Positions 12,304-24,480 of a stretch of DNA of 64,000 nt are shown one piece after another. The notes under the pieces were generated by a model, which worked only from the letters and a program-made list of their open reading frames with translations, was not told the origin of the DNA and searched no databases. The position numbers and the translations under genes were made by a program. How positions within the stretch are numbered: the first letter of the stretch is position 1; every line of letters begins with the position of its first letter. Source of the stretch: Juglans regia (lineage: Eukaryota; Streptophyta; Magnoliopsida; Fagales; Juglandaceae); the NCBI RefSeq assembly GCF_001411555.2, contig NC_049911.1, forward strand, positions 2,976,001 through 3,040,000, read 5' to 3'.

Positions 12304-13019
12304 TCCTTTCAAATTTTGGTATTATCTTTCATGCCATTTGTCTCAGAAAAATGATGGGCAAACAGTAAGAAAAAGCACATGATATGTGCACCACCTATCC
12401 TCTTGATTCAGGTACTAACAGTCATTTCTTTAAAAGAATTCCCATATATCAACGGCGGAACACGAAATTAGCAATCTACTCAGATGATTTTTCTTCCATG
12501 GCAGAAATATTGCTATCACAAGTTGGAAACAGAAATAAATTTTCTTAAGATAGGAATCAATCTAATGGCCAAGTTTGAGACTACTGGCTGGTTCAAGGTT
12601 TTGCTCTGTAGTGTATAAAGAATACAGACCTCAAACAGATTAAGGTGGTTCATTTTAAGTTTTTTAGGCTTTCTATTTTCCTCAACCGCAGAGAGAGAGA
12701 GAGAGAGAGAGAGTACTAAGCAATTATGAAAGGAAAATGCTGCTTCGGCCCCTGGTCTTGTCTATGGGTTTGAGTCTTTGACCACTAGTGCCTTTTATTT
12801 TATATTTTTTAAATGTTCAAAAAAAATATCACTTGTGAATTTGTGTGTTTTTTTAAATATTTAAAAAATGTTTAAAAAGAGCAAATTGAACTAGTGGGTA
12901 TGCCCAACGGTAAGAACTGGGGGCAAAGAGCAATGGCCATAATGAAATTTTCAAAAGATTAGAATTTTCTCAAAATCTTATCATTCACAACCCGAACATC
13001 TGTGCACTAAAGATAAAAT

Positions 13020-13197
13020 AAGTGTTATAGTCACAAAAAAATTTCACAAAAGTAAATCTGTAAACTGACATAATTTCATATGATATATTAAATTTATTTT
13101 ACAATAAAAATAATTTTATAATCTAATATACTACATCAAGCCACATCAATTTATGTGTTTACTTTTATAATTTTTTTGTAGCTAAAACATTTCTCTT
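13020..13197. mobile_element. palindromic MITE, family copy 1
   Basis: The two halves are near reverse complements: a left arm containing ACAAAAGTAAAT...TTTCATATGATA and a right arm ending TTTGTAGCTAAAACATTTCT. The same family occurs at 15188-15371 and, in part, at 24358-24480 and inside both WAT1 duplication blocks (near 42010-42100 and 60110-60190). Non-coding, able to fold into a long hairpin. Confidence 0.6.
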
Positions 13198-14740
13198 AAA
13201 ATAATCCTAAAGTAATTAATAACTTTCATCCTAAGGTTTTGCCTTAATTTCATTAATAAACAAAATAAAAAATGAAAACAATTTTCACAAAACTAAGAGG
13301 AAAAAAACATCCATTTTTTTTTTCTCAAACATATTTCCAATGCATCTCACCATTTTTCAGAATTCAATAAATACATCTATAAAAAATCTCATCCATCAAA
13401 CATATTTTTAAGTTTTTCTTTTGTTTGAGAGTATGTTACAACATATTATTATTGAGTAATGTTAGATACAAGTCTCAAATAACTCCATACAATTTTTTTA
13501 TAAAAAATTGAGTCACGCTAATAAAGAATAGTTTTTTTTACATATTTTTTTAGGTGAGCTTCATTTTTTAACAGAGACCGTACGAAGCTTGTCTATTTAG
13601 AAACTGTATAAATCATTTCTCATCAAATATATCAAAAATTTAATAAGTTGACTATTTGTTGTAAAAAAAAAAAAGAGAGTTGTTTTTATTTTTTTTCATG
13701 GTGAGTTGTCCATATTATTACTGACGTTGTTGAATACTTTATATTGTGCTTCGAAAAAAATCACCTGCGATTAAGAAATAAGATATGGTTATCAAGAAAT
13801 AAAAGAATTTCAACCAGTTTTTTAACTATTTGTATGGTTAAATAAATCTACTCCATAAAAAAATAATGGTATTGGTAAAATGATTTATTCCCGTAGAAAA
13901 TGATAATTGGTCTAAATTTTTGTAATTTTACCTATTTGAACTTTTTATTCACGTAAATCCTCTATGAAGTATGAAAAATATATATTTATAAATCAGTATG
14001 GATAAAACAACTAATAAAATATTTATATGATATGATTTGATTTAGAAGAAAAATTTTAAAATCTGAATATTATAAATCAAATTTTATATTTAAGTGATGT
14101 GAATTGTATGCTCTACACATCAACGAATATAATAATTCTTTACTACTGAAGTTTCATTAATCGGAAAAAAATAATAATAAATCACCAACTATTGTTTTTT
14201 CTTTGATTTTTGCTTTTGTTTTTTGGCAGTCCAAATAGTGTATATTTTGGAAAAGAAAACAAAATTTTACACAATTATATTTTAAAAATTAAGAATATTT
14301 TTATAAAATAATTTATAAAAAGAATATCACTTTACAAAAATATTTTTTATTTTAAAATAAGTATTGTGCTGTGAAATATATTGCCTGCATATCGTTAAGG
14401 GTCTTGGGCCTTGGCGTCCGCCTGTCTCCCTCCAACGTTCGAAAATATTCAAACCCATGGCTCGGAGCTGAGTCTAAGAGGGTGGGAATTAGGTTTGTGA
14501 ATTGAGTTTCTGTATTAGGAATATCCAGTTGTCTCGAGGATGGATCTTTGTAATCCTTTTGAAAAAATCTATTCTTCATCTTAATTTTTATCATCCTTCT
14601 ATCATCTTATAATATACCATTAGATGATATATTTATAAGTAAAATATAATAAATAATTTCTAATCACCTAATGCCACATTATAGGATGATGAAATGATGA
14701 TGAAAGTTCAACTGATGAGTAGCATTACTATTTTTTTTAT

Positions 14741-14915
14741 TAACACTACACTCACCGAAAATTTTTCCCTAATGTGTGTCCCGAAAAGTACGTTTTTTTT
14801 TTCTCATATATTTTTTTAATCATCATAAACATTTTAAAAATAAAAAAATTCATAACATCAGTAAAAATAAGTGTTTCGGGACACATTTTTTGTGAGTTTG
14901 GCATTTTTGTTTTTG
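14741..14915. mobile_element. short MITE-like element
   Basis: The ends are inverted: CTCACCGAAAATTTTTCCC...GTGTCCCGAAAA on the left and, inverted from the right, CTCACAAAAAATGTGTCCCGAAAC. The interior is an A/T-rich spacer. No target duplication was resolved. Confidence 0.5.
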
Positions 14916-15187
14916 TTTTCTTTTGTGATTAAAGAAGTATTTTTTAATGATATTATAATTTTTTTAAAAAAATATTAAAGAATATAAAAATAAATAAATG
15001 ACAAAAAAAAAGACAAATGACTTTATTGAGACCCATCCTCGAGCTCCACCTTGGTGAGGGGTGTAGCACGATTCTTCTATATTATTCTCCTAGAGATATG
15101 CAAATCGGCCTCGCAAGAAGAGTCCATTTGTGTAATTGTATGTAATTGTATGCATATATAATGATCAAGAGAAAACTAATAGTCAAA

Positions 15188-15371
15188 GAGAAGTAACTAC
15201 AACCACTAGAAGATCTTATAAAAGTAAATTTATAAATTAATATAGTTTCATATGATACGTTAGATTTACTTTACAATAAAAAGTAATCTTACAATCTAAC
15301 ATATCACATTAAGTTAAATCAGTTTATAAATTTATTTTTATAGAATCTTTTTATAACTGTAGCATTTCTCT
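15188..15371. mobile_element. palindromic MITE, family copy 2
   Basis: Same structure as the element at 13020-13197. The left end GAGAAGTAACTACAACCAC and the inverted right end GAGAAATGCTACAGTTATAA frame arms that share TAAAAGTAAATTTATAAATT-like sequence, with a TTTCATATGATACGTTAG segment mirrored on the other arm. Confidence 0.55.
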
Positions 15372-16482
15372 TCGTCAAAACACCGAACTGACTTGAATTG
15401 AAGCTTCAACACTGTCTCGTCTGTTAGTTGAAGATTGAGACTTCTAGTGAAGGGGGTGATGTTCTTTCCCACCAAATGGCTACTTACCAATGCCTAACTG
15501 GGTTTACTTTTTCAAAGAAGAAAACATTATACCTCTCTAAAGTTCTTGAGACACCCACAAAACATTAACAAGTCCTAAAGTGTAGGGTTTGGTTGCACAA
15601 AAAAGAAGAAAAATGAAGTCAATGCAGTGGGTCTGTTGACAATGTTCCTAAATCCAGTTCAGTTGGTCCCAGTCCTGGTAGTTTGTCGTTTGCCAAAGGG
15701 GAAAACATTATCAATGTTAAGAGTGATTATGGAGATGGCTTGCTGTCTAAGTATCATGACAACATTCACATTTCTTCCATCTTGTAGCTGCCTTTTTCTT
15801 ATGGGTGTAACACTCCGCTCCCCGCAGTTAATAATAAATTCACTTTTAAAATTTTTTTGGAAGGCAAAGTGCTGCTACTAACCTTACTTAAAAATATTTT
15901 CTTATACTTGCACCAGATTCAAAGATTCAATATAATAAATAATGTTATTTTTTATTAAAATACTGAAATCATAAACGAGAGTGCACATAAGTATTTATTA
16001 AAATTTCTCAAAGTTCGTGCCATAAAGATCATAACTTAAAATCTCTATACTCATATCTAAGCCATTGTCACGCCTCCCTAGACTAAGTCTCATCCTGCAG
16101 CTTTATCGTCATAATTATCCTGATCTGGGGTAGTTTAAAAATATAAAACAAACTAAAATGAGTCGATAACTCAGTAAGAAACTTATCATAATGTAAACAT
16201 ACTTAATATAAGATTTTTCATAAAATATTTCATGCTGAGAACTTAAAATCATGACTGATCATACTGATGCTTATGATATGTATGATTGATTTATCTTAAT
16301 TAACTGATTGATCTAATTTATCTAACTGAACTGACTTATCTGGCTGGCCAACATACTTAACCCTGTGTGCAACGTTGTGTACTAACTTCCCCTGCTGCAG
16401 CAAAGGAAGTTGATTGTGCAGTACTTTGGCGTACTACAGTAGACCACGCTTGAGTATGTGGTTTGCATGCTCACCTTGAAAC

Positions 16483-17080
16483 TAGGGGTAATACCCGCAT
16501 GGTGCGGGGTTTTCCCCCGCCCCTCGACCCCCGACCCCGGGAGGCGGGGGTAGGGGAAACAACCCCATCCGCCCCGCCCCCTGCCTATGGCATACATTGT
16601 GTTTAAAAAAAAAAAAATAGTCTAAAAATATTTTTTAGACCCAAATTATAATATAATATAAATAATAAATTAAAATTTATAAATATAAAAAGAACTTAAA
16701 CTCATTAGAGTTAGACTTTGGATTGTCTTGGCCTCCTAGGCCAACTTTTATATAGGAAGCCAAGGTAATACAATAGTCATTCTTAAGTAATGTGAGACTT
16801 ACTACTAAATCACACATTGCTTAAAGATGATTATTGTTTGCTGGCCTCCTATATAAAGATTGACCTAGAAGGCCAAGGTAATCTAATAACTTGAATACAA
16901 TTTTAAGTCTTTAATAAATTGTATACATCTATATACAATATATTTATTTATATATATATAAAAAAAATTTATATATGGGAGCGGGGGCGGGGGGCTGGGC
17001 GGGGCCCCGCTGGGGTCATCCCACCCCCTGCCCCCGCTAGGCCCTCTTCATGCGGGGCGGGGCCCCGCTGCCCACCCCTA
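16483..17080. mobile_element. non-autonomous hAT-type DNA transposon nested in the LTR
   Basis: The 598-bp insertion is bounded by short inverted ends TAGGGGT / ACCCCTA and flanked by a perfect 8-bp direct repeat CTTGAAAC at 16475-16482 and 17081-17088, the target-site length of hAT elements. Both subterminal parts are extremely GC-rich (GCGGGGCGGGGCCCCGC-like runs). The centre (about 16721-16885) is a large AT-richer palindrome with arms near 80 bp. No transposase is encoded. The other LTR lacks this sequence, giving an empty-site comparison. Confidence 0.88.
16721..16885. repeat. long palindrome at the centre of the hAT element
   Basis: The left arm GATTGTCTTGGCCTCCTAGG... and the right arm ...GACCTAGAAGGCCAAGGTAATC are inverted copies; TTTATATAGGAAGCCA and GGCCTCCTATATAAA also mirror each other. 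It could form a stem of about 80 bp when single-stranded or transcribed, and might be an older MITE captured within the hAT element. Confidence 0.75.
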
Positions 17081-18978
17081 CTTGAAACTACATTGGTACC
17101 ATGCATCTGAATGACAAATGACCATCTGATTAACTGTTATAAGCTTATCTTATACTTAATCTTATGAAAGTTTACATGTCTTATGCAACGTGAGATGCAT
17201 AAGATGCATAATACATACATATCTATAAGATGCAGAATAAAACATGATGAATAACGTGCTTGCAAATATCATGACATGCGTGGTACGTAAAAGCTCGTTT
17301 CGAAAGAACTGATTTTATTATAATATATATAACTAGTTAACGTGTGTTAATCCTAATTTATTATCAAGCTACTTATCTTGTAGTGTTGCTTCCTAAAGTT
17401 TTCGACATAAAATCGATCACGATGTTAGACTGGGAGGTTTATGGGTTTTTTTTTTTTCCAAATAACAAGCAAAAAAGAGATATATATAGAGAGATTTGGG
17501 AGAGGGTGACATCCAATTTGAGTTGGACTTGGTTAAAGAGATTTAAAGTGAATATGACTTGTAGAGTTATATCGATGTTGGAATAGGATACCGATGAGTT
17601 TGAGTACGAGTTAAAGAGATTTAGACTCGATCACGATCATTCAAGAAGAGAATTTGAATTTAAAAATATGATCTAGTAGTTCATTCAATGTAAGATTGAC
17701 AGAGACTGAGATTACATATGGGACTTCATCCAATGATGATTTTAAATTGAATAAATTTTTAATGACCAATATTTAAATTCTAAAAGGAGCCTAACTCATT
17801 CAATAAATAATAAATGAGATTTAACTTAGTTATTGAGCCTAATTAAAACTCCTAATCAACCTTAATAATTTATCACTCGTGGGCTTATCTAATATGATCC
17901 ATTAAATATAATTTAGGCCCAATAAAAATTATTAATATCTTGACTTTAGAATTATTGGGCCGGGTCATTACAAACTTCTCTCCCTATAAAAATTTCGTCC
18001 TCAGAATTTGTTAGACCTCTAACAAGCTACATTCTTTCTATGTCTCTTTTACTCCTCAATATAGTTTAGTCAAACTTAATATTCCAACAAGTATAATCAT
18101 CCCCTATTTTGGTCTGATGCTATACTAAACTTTTAAGCTTACACATTGGCACGCTATGTGTCAACAATCATACACTCTAAATTCAACTCGAACCTAAAAA
18201 AGTATCTACCTTAACAATGGGATCAATTAAAAGCCTAAATATAAATTCATCCAACAATTATCTTAATTCTATATTCAATAGTAACTAACAATCTCCACAT
18301 AGATAAAACTCTCTTCATGAAATAATAATTAAATTTCTACCAAAAATAATAATCTCAATAAATCGTAATCTAAACTCTCCAATGTTCGGATTCTAAATCT
18401 TACACCTCGTTCTTGGTAATAGAATTGCGTTACCAATAGAACATAAGAGTACCACCACTCATCATGAAATACCATATACCATACATAAAGCTATGGCATA
18501 ACTTCAAAACCCACTAAATTCATTTCTAATTTTTTCAAATAAAACTCTACAAAATATAATATTATTTCCTCGTGAACAAGATGTATCATCAATCTTAAAA
18601 CTGAAAGTTTATAAAGATGATAAAGTTTCTAACTTCATATTTATAAACTTTCTTACCTTATGTGCTAAAACCCTTTCACGGGTAGGTGCATTTTGACATG
18701 TATATATATATAATTTTTCTTTCTTAATTTTCATTAACACAATAGATAGCAAAAGTTAAAAATACTTACTGCAAAACAGGACATGACTTGGGGAGAACAT
18801 GGCTCAGATTTTATTTCTTTATTTTTTTTTCACTTTCTGTTTTCAAAATTCAATTATTTTCCTTGTAAAAAGTTTTTTTTTATTTTTTATTTTTTTATTT
18901 TTTATTTTTTGCAAAAAGTTTTCCCCTCTATTATTTTGAAAAGTATATAGAATCTTTCAACTTGGCTTTGATACCAAA

Positions 18979-20605
18979 TATAACATCCCACTCCCCAATA
19001 AAGTCATTTTTAAAATTTTTAAGAAATTAGTATGCTGCCAAACTTTGACTTAAAAAAACTTTTCTTCTTAACGAAGCGCTAGATACGAAAGATCCCATAA
19101 ATTAATAAATTTAATCTTTATTAAATACTTAAAATCGAAAATAGAGTATTCTTAAATTCAATAAAATTTCATGTGCTTATCAAAATAACTTATTGAACTT
19201 TAAAACATAAAACTAGCATGACATAAACTATTTAGACATTTGACTCACCTCTCTGGGCCAAGTCTTGTCTTGCAATCCCATCCTCATAAATGTCATCACC
19301 TGTGGTGGTTTAAAAACATAAAAATATACAAAAATGAGTTGAATATTCAATAAGTAACATATCATACAGTAAACATAATAACATAATGTTTCTTGAAAAA
19401 TATGCATACTCATAAATACATACATAAATAACATGAACATGAACTTATCGTTCACTTGTCATAGGTCGGTACCTACTGTTGACCCCTGTGAGTTAGGGTT
19501 AGCGAATCTAAGTAGATTCTGATTCCGCCCGTGACCGCGAGTTGTGGAATCCATACATAAGGAAGACACACTGAGTGTACTACTAGCATGTACAACCTAG
19601 CAATGCAATATGCCCATAACATATGGTATTGTCTTCATATCATAACATAAGCCGTTATATATATTATCTTTCATACTTCATCATAATCATACTTGTATAC
19701 TTGTCATATCATAGATTTCAAATGAAATTGTAATTTTTTCATAAAATTCAGTACTACATGTTTCCTCTCATAAAATCATGATTTTTCATAAATATTTTAA
19801 TGCATAAATTTTCACATAAAATTGTGGATTTTCATAAAATATTTAACGCATGTCTTGCAACTAGCAGGAAACTTATGCATAAAATCATGATATTTATTAC
19901 TCGGGTACATAAAAATGAGCTTCCAATGGAGGGCGTACATGCATAATATTTTTATAAAAAATATGTCGTTTATCGTATATACGTGTAAGGGTATGATCAT
20001 GCTACTTATCTTGTAGTGTTGCTTCATAAACTTTTTGACACAAAATCGATCACGATGCTGGACTGAGAGGTTTATGGGTTTTTTTTTCCCCTCTAAATAA
20101 CACGTGGAAGGGATATATTTATAAAGAGTTTTGGGAGAGGGTGACTTCCAGTTTGAGTTGGACTTAATTAGAGAGATTTAACATGAAGATGACTTGTAGA
20201 GTTGTATCCTTGTTGGAATAGGATGCCGACGAGTTTGAGTTCGAGTTGGACTTGGTCACGATCATTCAAAAAGAGAGTTTGAATTTAAAACATGATCTAG
20301 TAGTTCATTTAATGTAGGATTGTTAGTAACTGAGATTGTGTAAGGAACTTCAATCAGTGATATTTTAAACTAAAATAAATTTATAGTAGCCAATCTTTAA
20401 ATTCTAAAAGGAGTCTAACTCGTTCAATAAATAATAAATAAGATTTAACTTAGTTATTGGGCCTAATTAAAACTCATAATCAACCATAATAATATATTGC
20501 TCGTGAGCTTATCCAATATGGCCCATTAAATATAATTTAAGCCTAATAAAAATTATTAATATCTCAACCGTATAATTATTCAGCCTGGTCGACGTGGTCG
20601 TTTCA
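18979..20605 (-). repeat. 5' LTR of the LARD-like element
   Basis: The plus-strand start TATAACATCCC corresponds to TGTAACACTCC of the other LTR (TG changed to TA), and the right end TTTCA corresponds to TTACA. It carries no insertion and so shows the uninterrupted structure of the other LTR. Confidence 0.82.
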
Positions 20606-20691
20606 AAGGGCCAGACCTCATATACAATGAAAGATGAAAGAAAAACTCATTCTTTCCACTTTTGCTCTTTTGATATTAAAGTTGTACTTTT

Positions 20692-20890
20692 ACTGAGGTC
20701 CGTTTGGATAGTGAAGGCATCTCATCTCATCATTATAATTTTCTTAAATTTTCATACAAAATATAATAAACAATTCAACTTTTTCAAATCTAAAAATAAT
20801 AATAATATTCTAAAAATATTTTATTCAACCTTTAATTTTCATCTAAAACCATCTCATATCACCTCATATCACTATCCAAACTGCAATTCA
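20692..20890. mobile_element. Tourist-like MITE (GTTTGGATAGTGA family)
   Basis: Terminal inverted repeats GTTTGGATAGTGA / TCACTATCCAAAC flank a non-coding AT-rich interior with CTCATCTCATC blocks. Related copies lie at 38241-38440, 45640-45865, 45890-46200, 46330-46660 and, truncated, 59042-59190. A TAA/TTA flank at two of those copies suggests PIF/Harbinger type. Confidence 0.72.
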
Positions 20891-21543
20891 ATATGCTAAA
20901 TATTCACTTAAATATGTGACAGGAGAACTGTTAGACATACAAGGAGGATTAAAAAATGAACATGTTCCTAGTATTTATATCTACAACATCAGTCGATATG
21001 ATTGAAGGTAACAAAATTCAAAATGATAACAAAATTATGTATTTAAGGTATCATGAATAGTATATATCATCACCGATGTACAGTTATGACAATATTAATT
21101 GATATCTTGGTATGATTTTAAAACATGTCAAGAATTCTAATATTCTAAAAGAAAGTCAAAGTACAATCTGCCACAAAAAAAATATTTTTTTTTTGTTGAG
21201 CAGTGATATTCGTGCGGGCATATTATATAGGAATAACACTTAGAAAGAAATAAAAAATTTCAGTCTTCATGCATTGTAACAGTGAAATTTTCTGTATTTC
21301 ATGTCTGTGTTATCTCTATGTAATATCCCTTGTCCCACTCATTTTTCACTTTTGCTATAGAAAATTCTCAAAATTTCTTCATTCATCTCAAATGTAATTC
21401 AAAATGCCTTTGTATTCACTCATCATCTTTTCTTAGTAATTTTTTTTAAAGAAAAACGAGAATGACACATCCGTTTATTAATAAACTCTCTCTCAGGCAG
21501 AGGAATCACCATAATTACAACTATTCGCTCAACATCTCATGCC

Positions 21544-21584
21544 ATGAACTGCAAACCCAAAGCCTCAACCGGTTTGCAGTTCAT
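21544..21584. other. perfect 14-bp hairpin
   Basis: ATGAACTGCAAACC at 21544-21557 and GGTTTGCAGTTCAT at 21571-21584 are exact reverse complements around a 13-base loop. There is no T-run after it and no extended arms as expected for a plant miRNA precursor, so the function is unknown. Confidence 0.6.
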
Positions 21585-22551
21585 TTTCCCATGTTATCAT
21601 TAAAAAATAAAAAATATAAAGCATAAAATCAAACATATCATCAAGTTATTCAATTATTTCTCAAACTTGACTGTAAATGTTGGAATAGAGAGGTTGGATT
21701 GAACAATGTGACAGACAAATAATGTCCCATCGGTTGTCTTAATCTTCCAAGCCAAAAAGATCATAAAGCCCCAAGTACTCTTTATGGTCCCAAATGACTT
21801 GTCAAATTATTATGTCCATCACCCTTTAAATGTTAGATTATCCAACATAAGAGGAGCAAGAAAGAAAAGAGACAGCCAATCACATGGAGAGCTTAGCCCT
21901 AAAGCTTTGAGATGTTTTTCTTTTTGGGGCAAATAATTCTATTTTATCAAGTGATCATGAACATGATCTTTTTCCCAACCAAGGGGATGAACCAAGTCCC
22001 AAGATTTTTTTTTTGTTTAAATCCTTCAAAAAATTGATTTTTTAAGATTTTTATACAAAGCAAACTTTATTAAAATTGATTCCCCCACCCCAAAGAAAAT
22101 GTTTTTATAATCTTGCCCCACTCCCATTTTATATTTTCTAGTTTCTCCCTCGATTTCCACCCTTCTTTTATTGAACTCCCTCCCATTTATAATCATAAAC
22201 TAGGATGGTCCCCAACAATATAATATTAGCTGAAGATCAAGTTTGAAACTTTGAGTGGCTTCGGTTATGGTGTCATAAGCAATTCGAAGACATTGAATGG
22301 GACAACTCTAGTTTGAAGGACCATTCAAAGGGACACAAGGGAGTTGATGAGTTGTGTTTTGAATAAAGGTAGTTTCATCCCTAAAAACACTCGGATTGAT
22401 CAATATGTGCCCCATCTTGTGAAGTCCTTTGTATGTTTGAGAGAATTCAGACTCCTATTAAGGTCTAGAGCGAGAAAAAGATAGATACATGAAGTGACTC
22501 TTACAACATTTTGAAGCATTTAATGCTGCTTAAGAAAGTTACTTACGTAGT

Positions 22552-22967
22552 TATAAATACTACAGAGCCCACTTCGGAGAGGGAGAGAGAGAGTTTGCTT
22601 CAATTCCGGGCTAGAAACCAGCAATTAGTAGTTAGTTTTGGGAAAGCTTGTTTTAGATTTAATGTGTTAAGATATAAGGCTTGCAATTAGCATAAAGCAA
22701 ACCATTCTTAAACCTTCAAAGTAAAGAACAGAACGTGCTTTCTACATGGAGGCCAATATGCCTATGTTTGGAGGGTCTCTTTTTCCTTATTTTTCAGGAA
22801 ATTAAAACCCCCCCTTCACGATGTCGTCAAAACATAATCCTGAATGGCCTCCAAATGGACTAGACATAAGAGAAAGAGACCTCTTCCATGCTGGAAAAAT
22901 GACTTCTACTTGCTTGAATCAGACTTCTTTGAATGAAAATAGTCATCACTTTACATACCAACTGTAG
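22552..22967 (+). other. candidate small-ORF transcription unit
   Basis: A TATAAATAC box near 22552 is followed by a GA-rich leader and two small ORFs: 22746-22805 (19 aa, begins MEANMPMFGG) and 22821-22967 (48 aa, begins MSSKHNPEWPPNGLDIRERD). The longer one is shorter than the usual ORF cut-off. Its residue composition looks plausible for coding, but I recognise no family. It could equally be a non-coding RNA or chance. Confidence 0.22.
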
Positions 22968-24357
22968 ATTGCTTGTCTTTTTCCCAAAATAATAATATTA
23001 ATAAAAATAAAGTGAGATATATTGGTAGTTTAGGGTGCAAATTGAAACGTTTATATATAGTTTAGGGTGTAAAATGAAAAATGGGTGATAATTTATGAAT
23101 GGAATATGTAATTTCCCAATATTAACAATGAGTTTTGGGAATTTTTGGATGAACAATAACTGTTTGTGGAAGAAAACAATGCATGCTAGAATAGAAAAGG
23201 AATGGCATTTTGCCAACAGAAATCCAGAAATATTAGTTATTACTCACAATACTGAAATAGAAGCTAGATGTTCCCATCTTTGTGCCAGAGCTACAAAAGA
23301 GTAAATTGAGTTCTAAATCAAGATTCTGGCATGTAACCAGGACCATTTTCAAGCATGAAAACTAGTGTCAGCCCAATATGAGGGACTAATCATGTATCTG
23401 ATCAAGGCAAAGCCCAAGCTGTGTAGCAATAGTGACTCAGAGATCAGATTTACATCTTTCTGGTCCTGAAATAGGTCCATTGCAGAGTTGCAGGAAGCCC
23501 ACATAGGACAGAGTTAGATGGATTTCTTTCCCCTTTTCTCCTGTTCAAATATTTGAAAGCTATGCTTAAACCAAATCCCAACTTGGTAAAGAGTTTTTTC
23601 TGGTTTATGTGTTTTTCTTTTTCCCTATTGGCAAGTTAATTGGGGAAAGAAGGTGTGTACATAAGTAGAAGTTAATTTCAAGGATCAGAAAGCCAGTTAC
23701 TTCTTGCCTCTTGGCAAGGCCTACTTTTTTTGGCATTTCTCTCATCAATAAAAACCAGCTGTTTTTCATTTTCAATATCCCCAAGGCTTGCAGTCTTGGA
23801 GAGATGCCAATGATCCCACTTCTTTTTCTTTCTTTCTTTGGCTGGATGCAAAAGGAAACCTTGTTTAATAGCAAATGGCCACACAATTTCAACCATAAAT
23901 CCAAAGTTACTGCAAGAATCAGAACAGGGAATCCATTGATTCGGTTGAGCATTTTGGGTATATAGAAATTGGAATCATTGCTTGTTATAGCTATGCAAAG
24001 AGTCAAATATCTGAGAATTTGTATGTATTGAACTTAATATTGTAACGTATATTTGATTTTCTGATTCCAATTATTGAGACCTTTTCCATATTTGTGACAT
24101 ATTTTAGTGGGACCTGCCCATTAGCAAAAGTCCCCTCAATAAGATATTTATAGCTGCCATGATTAACTCCATTACTAAGCCCTTGTCAAGAATAATTTTG
24201 CCCACAATAATTCTCTCTTTAATGGAAATATTTAAGAGATAAAAATCCAAGATTGAGTTTTTAGAAATTTGAGGGTTTAGAGTAGAAAAGAGATATATAT
24301 TAAAGTGAATCCCACAATATTTATTGAGTATTTAATGATATGAGATCCAGTTTAGAG

Positions 24358-24480
24358 GACTGCTATAATCATAAAGAGATTACATAAAAATAATCTTACG
24401 AACTGACGTAATTTTATGTGATTCGTTAGATCTATATTATAATAAAAATAATTTTACAATCTAACGAATCACATGAAACC
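24358..24480. mobile_element. partial palindromic MITE, family copy 3
   Basis: Contains the family signature: ACTGCTATAATCATAAAGAG, then an ATTTTATGTGATTCGTTAGA arm and its inverted partner TCTAACGAATCACATGAAA. The right terminal arm seems missing. Confidence 0.5.

Larger units (their letters stand above)
10421..15800. other. intergenic, AT-rich, several MITE-like inverted-repeat insertions, no gene seen
   Basis: No ORF here resembles a protein family. Simple repeats include (CT)n at 12278-12302 and (AG)n at 12691-12713. Inverted-repeat insertions are listed separately; a further weak one lies at about 12735-12945. The remainder is unassigned. Confidence 0.6.
15806..17972 (-). repeat. 3' LTR of the LARD-like element, split by a hAT insertion
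   Basis: Plus-strand ends are TGTAACACTCC at 15806 and GGTCATTACA ending 17972. Without the 606 bp hAT insertion plus target copy it is about 1.56 kb. It aligns along its length with 18979-20605, for example CTACTTATCTTGTAGTGTTG at 17369 and 20001. Confidence 0.85.
15806..20605 (-). mobile_element. non-autonomous LTR retrotransposon (LARD-like), complete, with nested hAT element
   Basis: Two direct repeats of about 1.6 kb flank about 1.0 kb of non-coding DNA. On the minus strand the order is 5' LTR (20605-18979), a primer-binding site (18978-18961: TTTGGTATCAAAGCCAAG, close to the initiator-Met tRNA type TGGTATCAGAGC), interior, a purine tract AGGGAGAGAAG just before the 3' LTR, and the 3' LTR (17972-15806). 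Flanking pentamers ATGGG (15801-15805) and AAGGG (20606-20610) match at four of five bases and probably are the target duplication. There is no gag or pol, so movement would need proteins from another element. The LTRs are clearly diverged, so the insertion is not very recent. Confidence 0.85.

Noticed and set aside
14352..14594. 80-codon minus-strand ORF
   Set aside because: No start context, family motif or neighbouring exon; isolated in MITE-rich DNA.
23605..24006. 133-codon minus-strand ORF
   Set aside because: No recognisable motif, no splice or promoter context, and overlapping ORFs of similar length on other frames; most likely chance.
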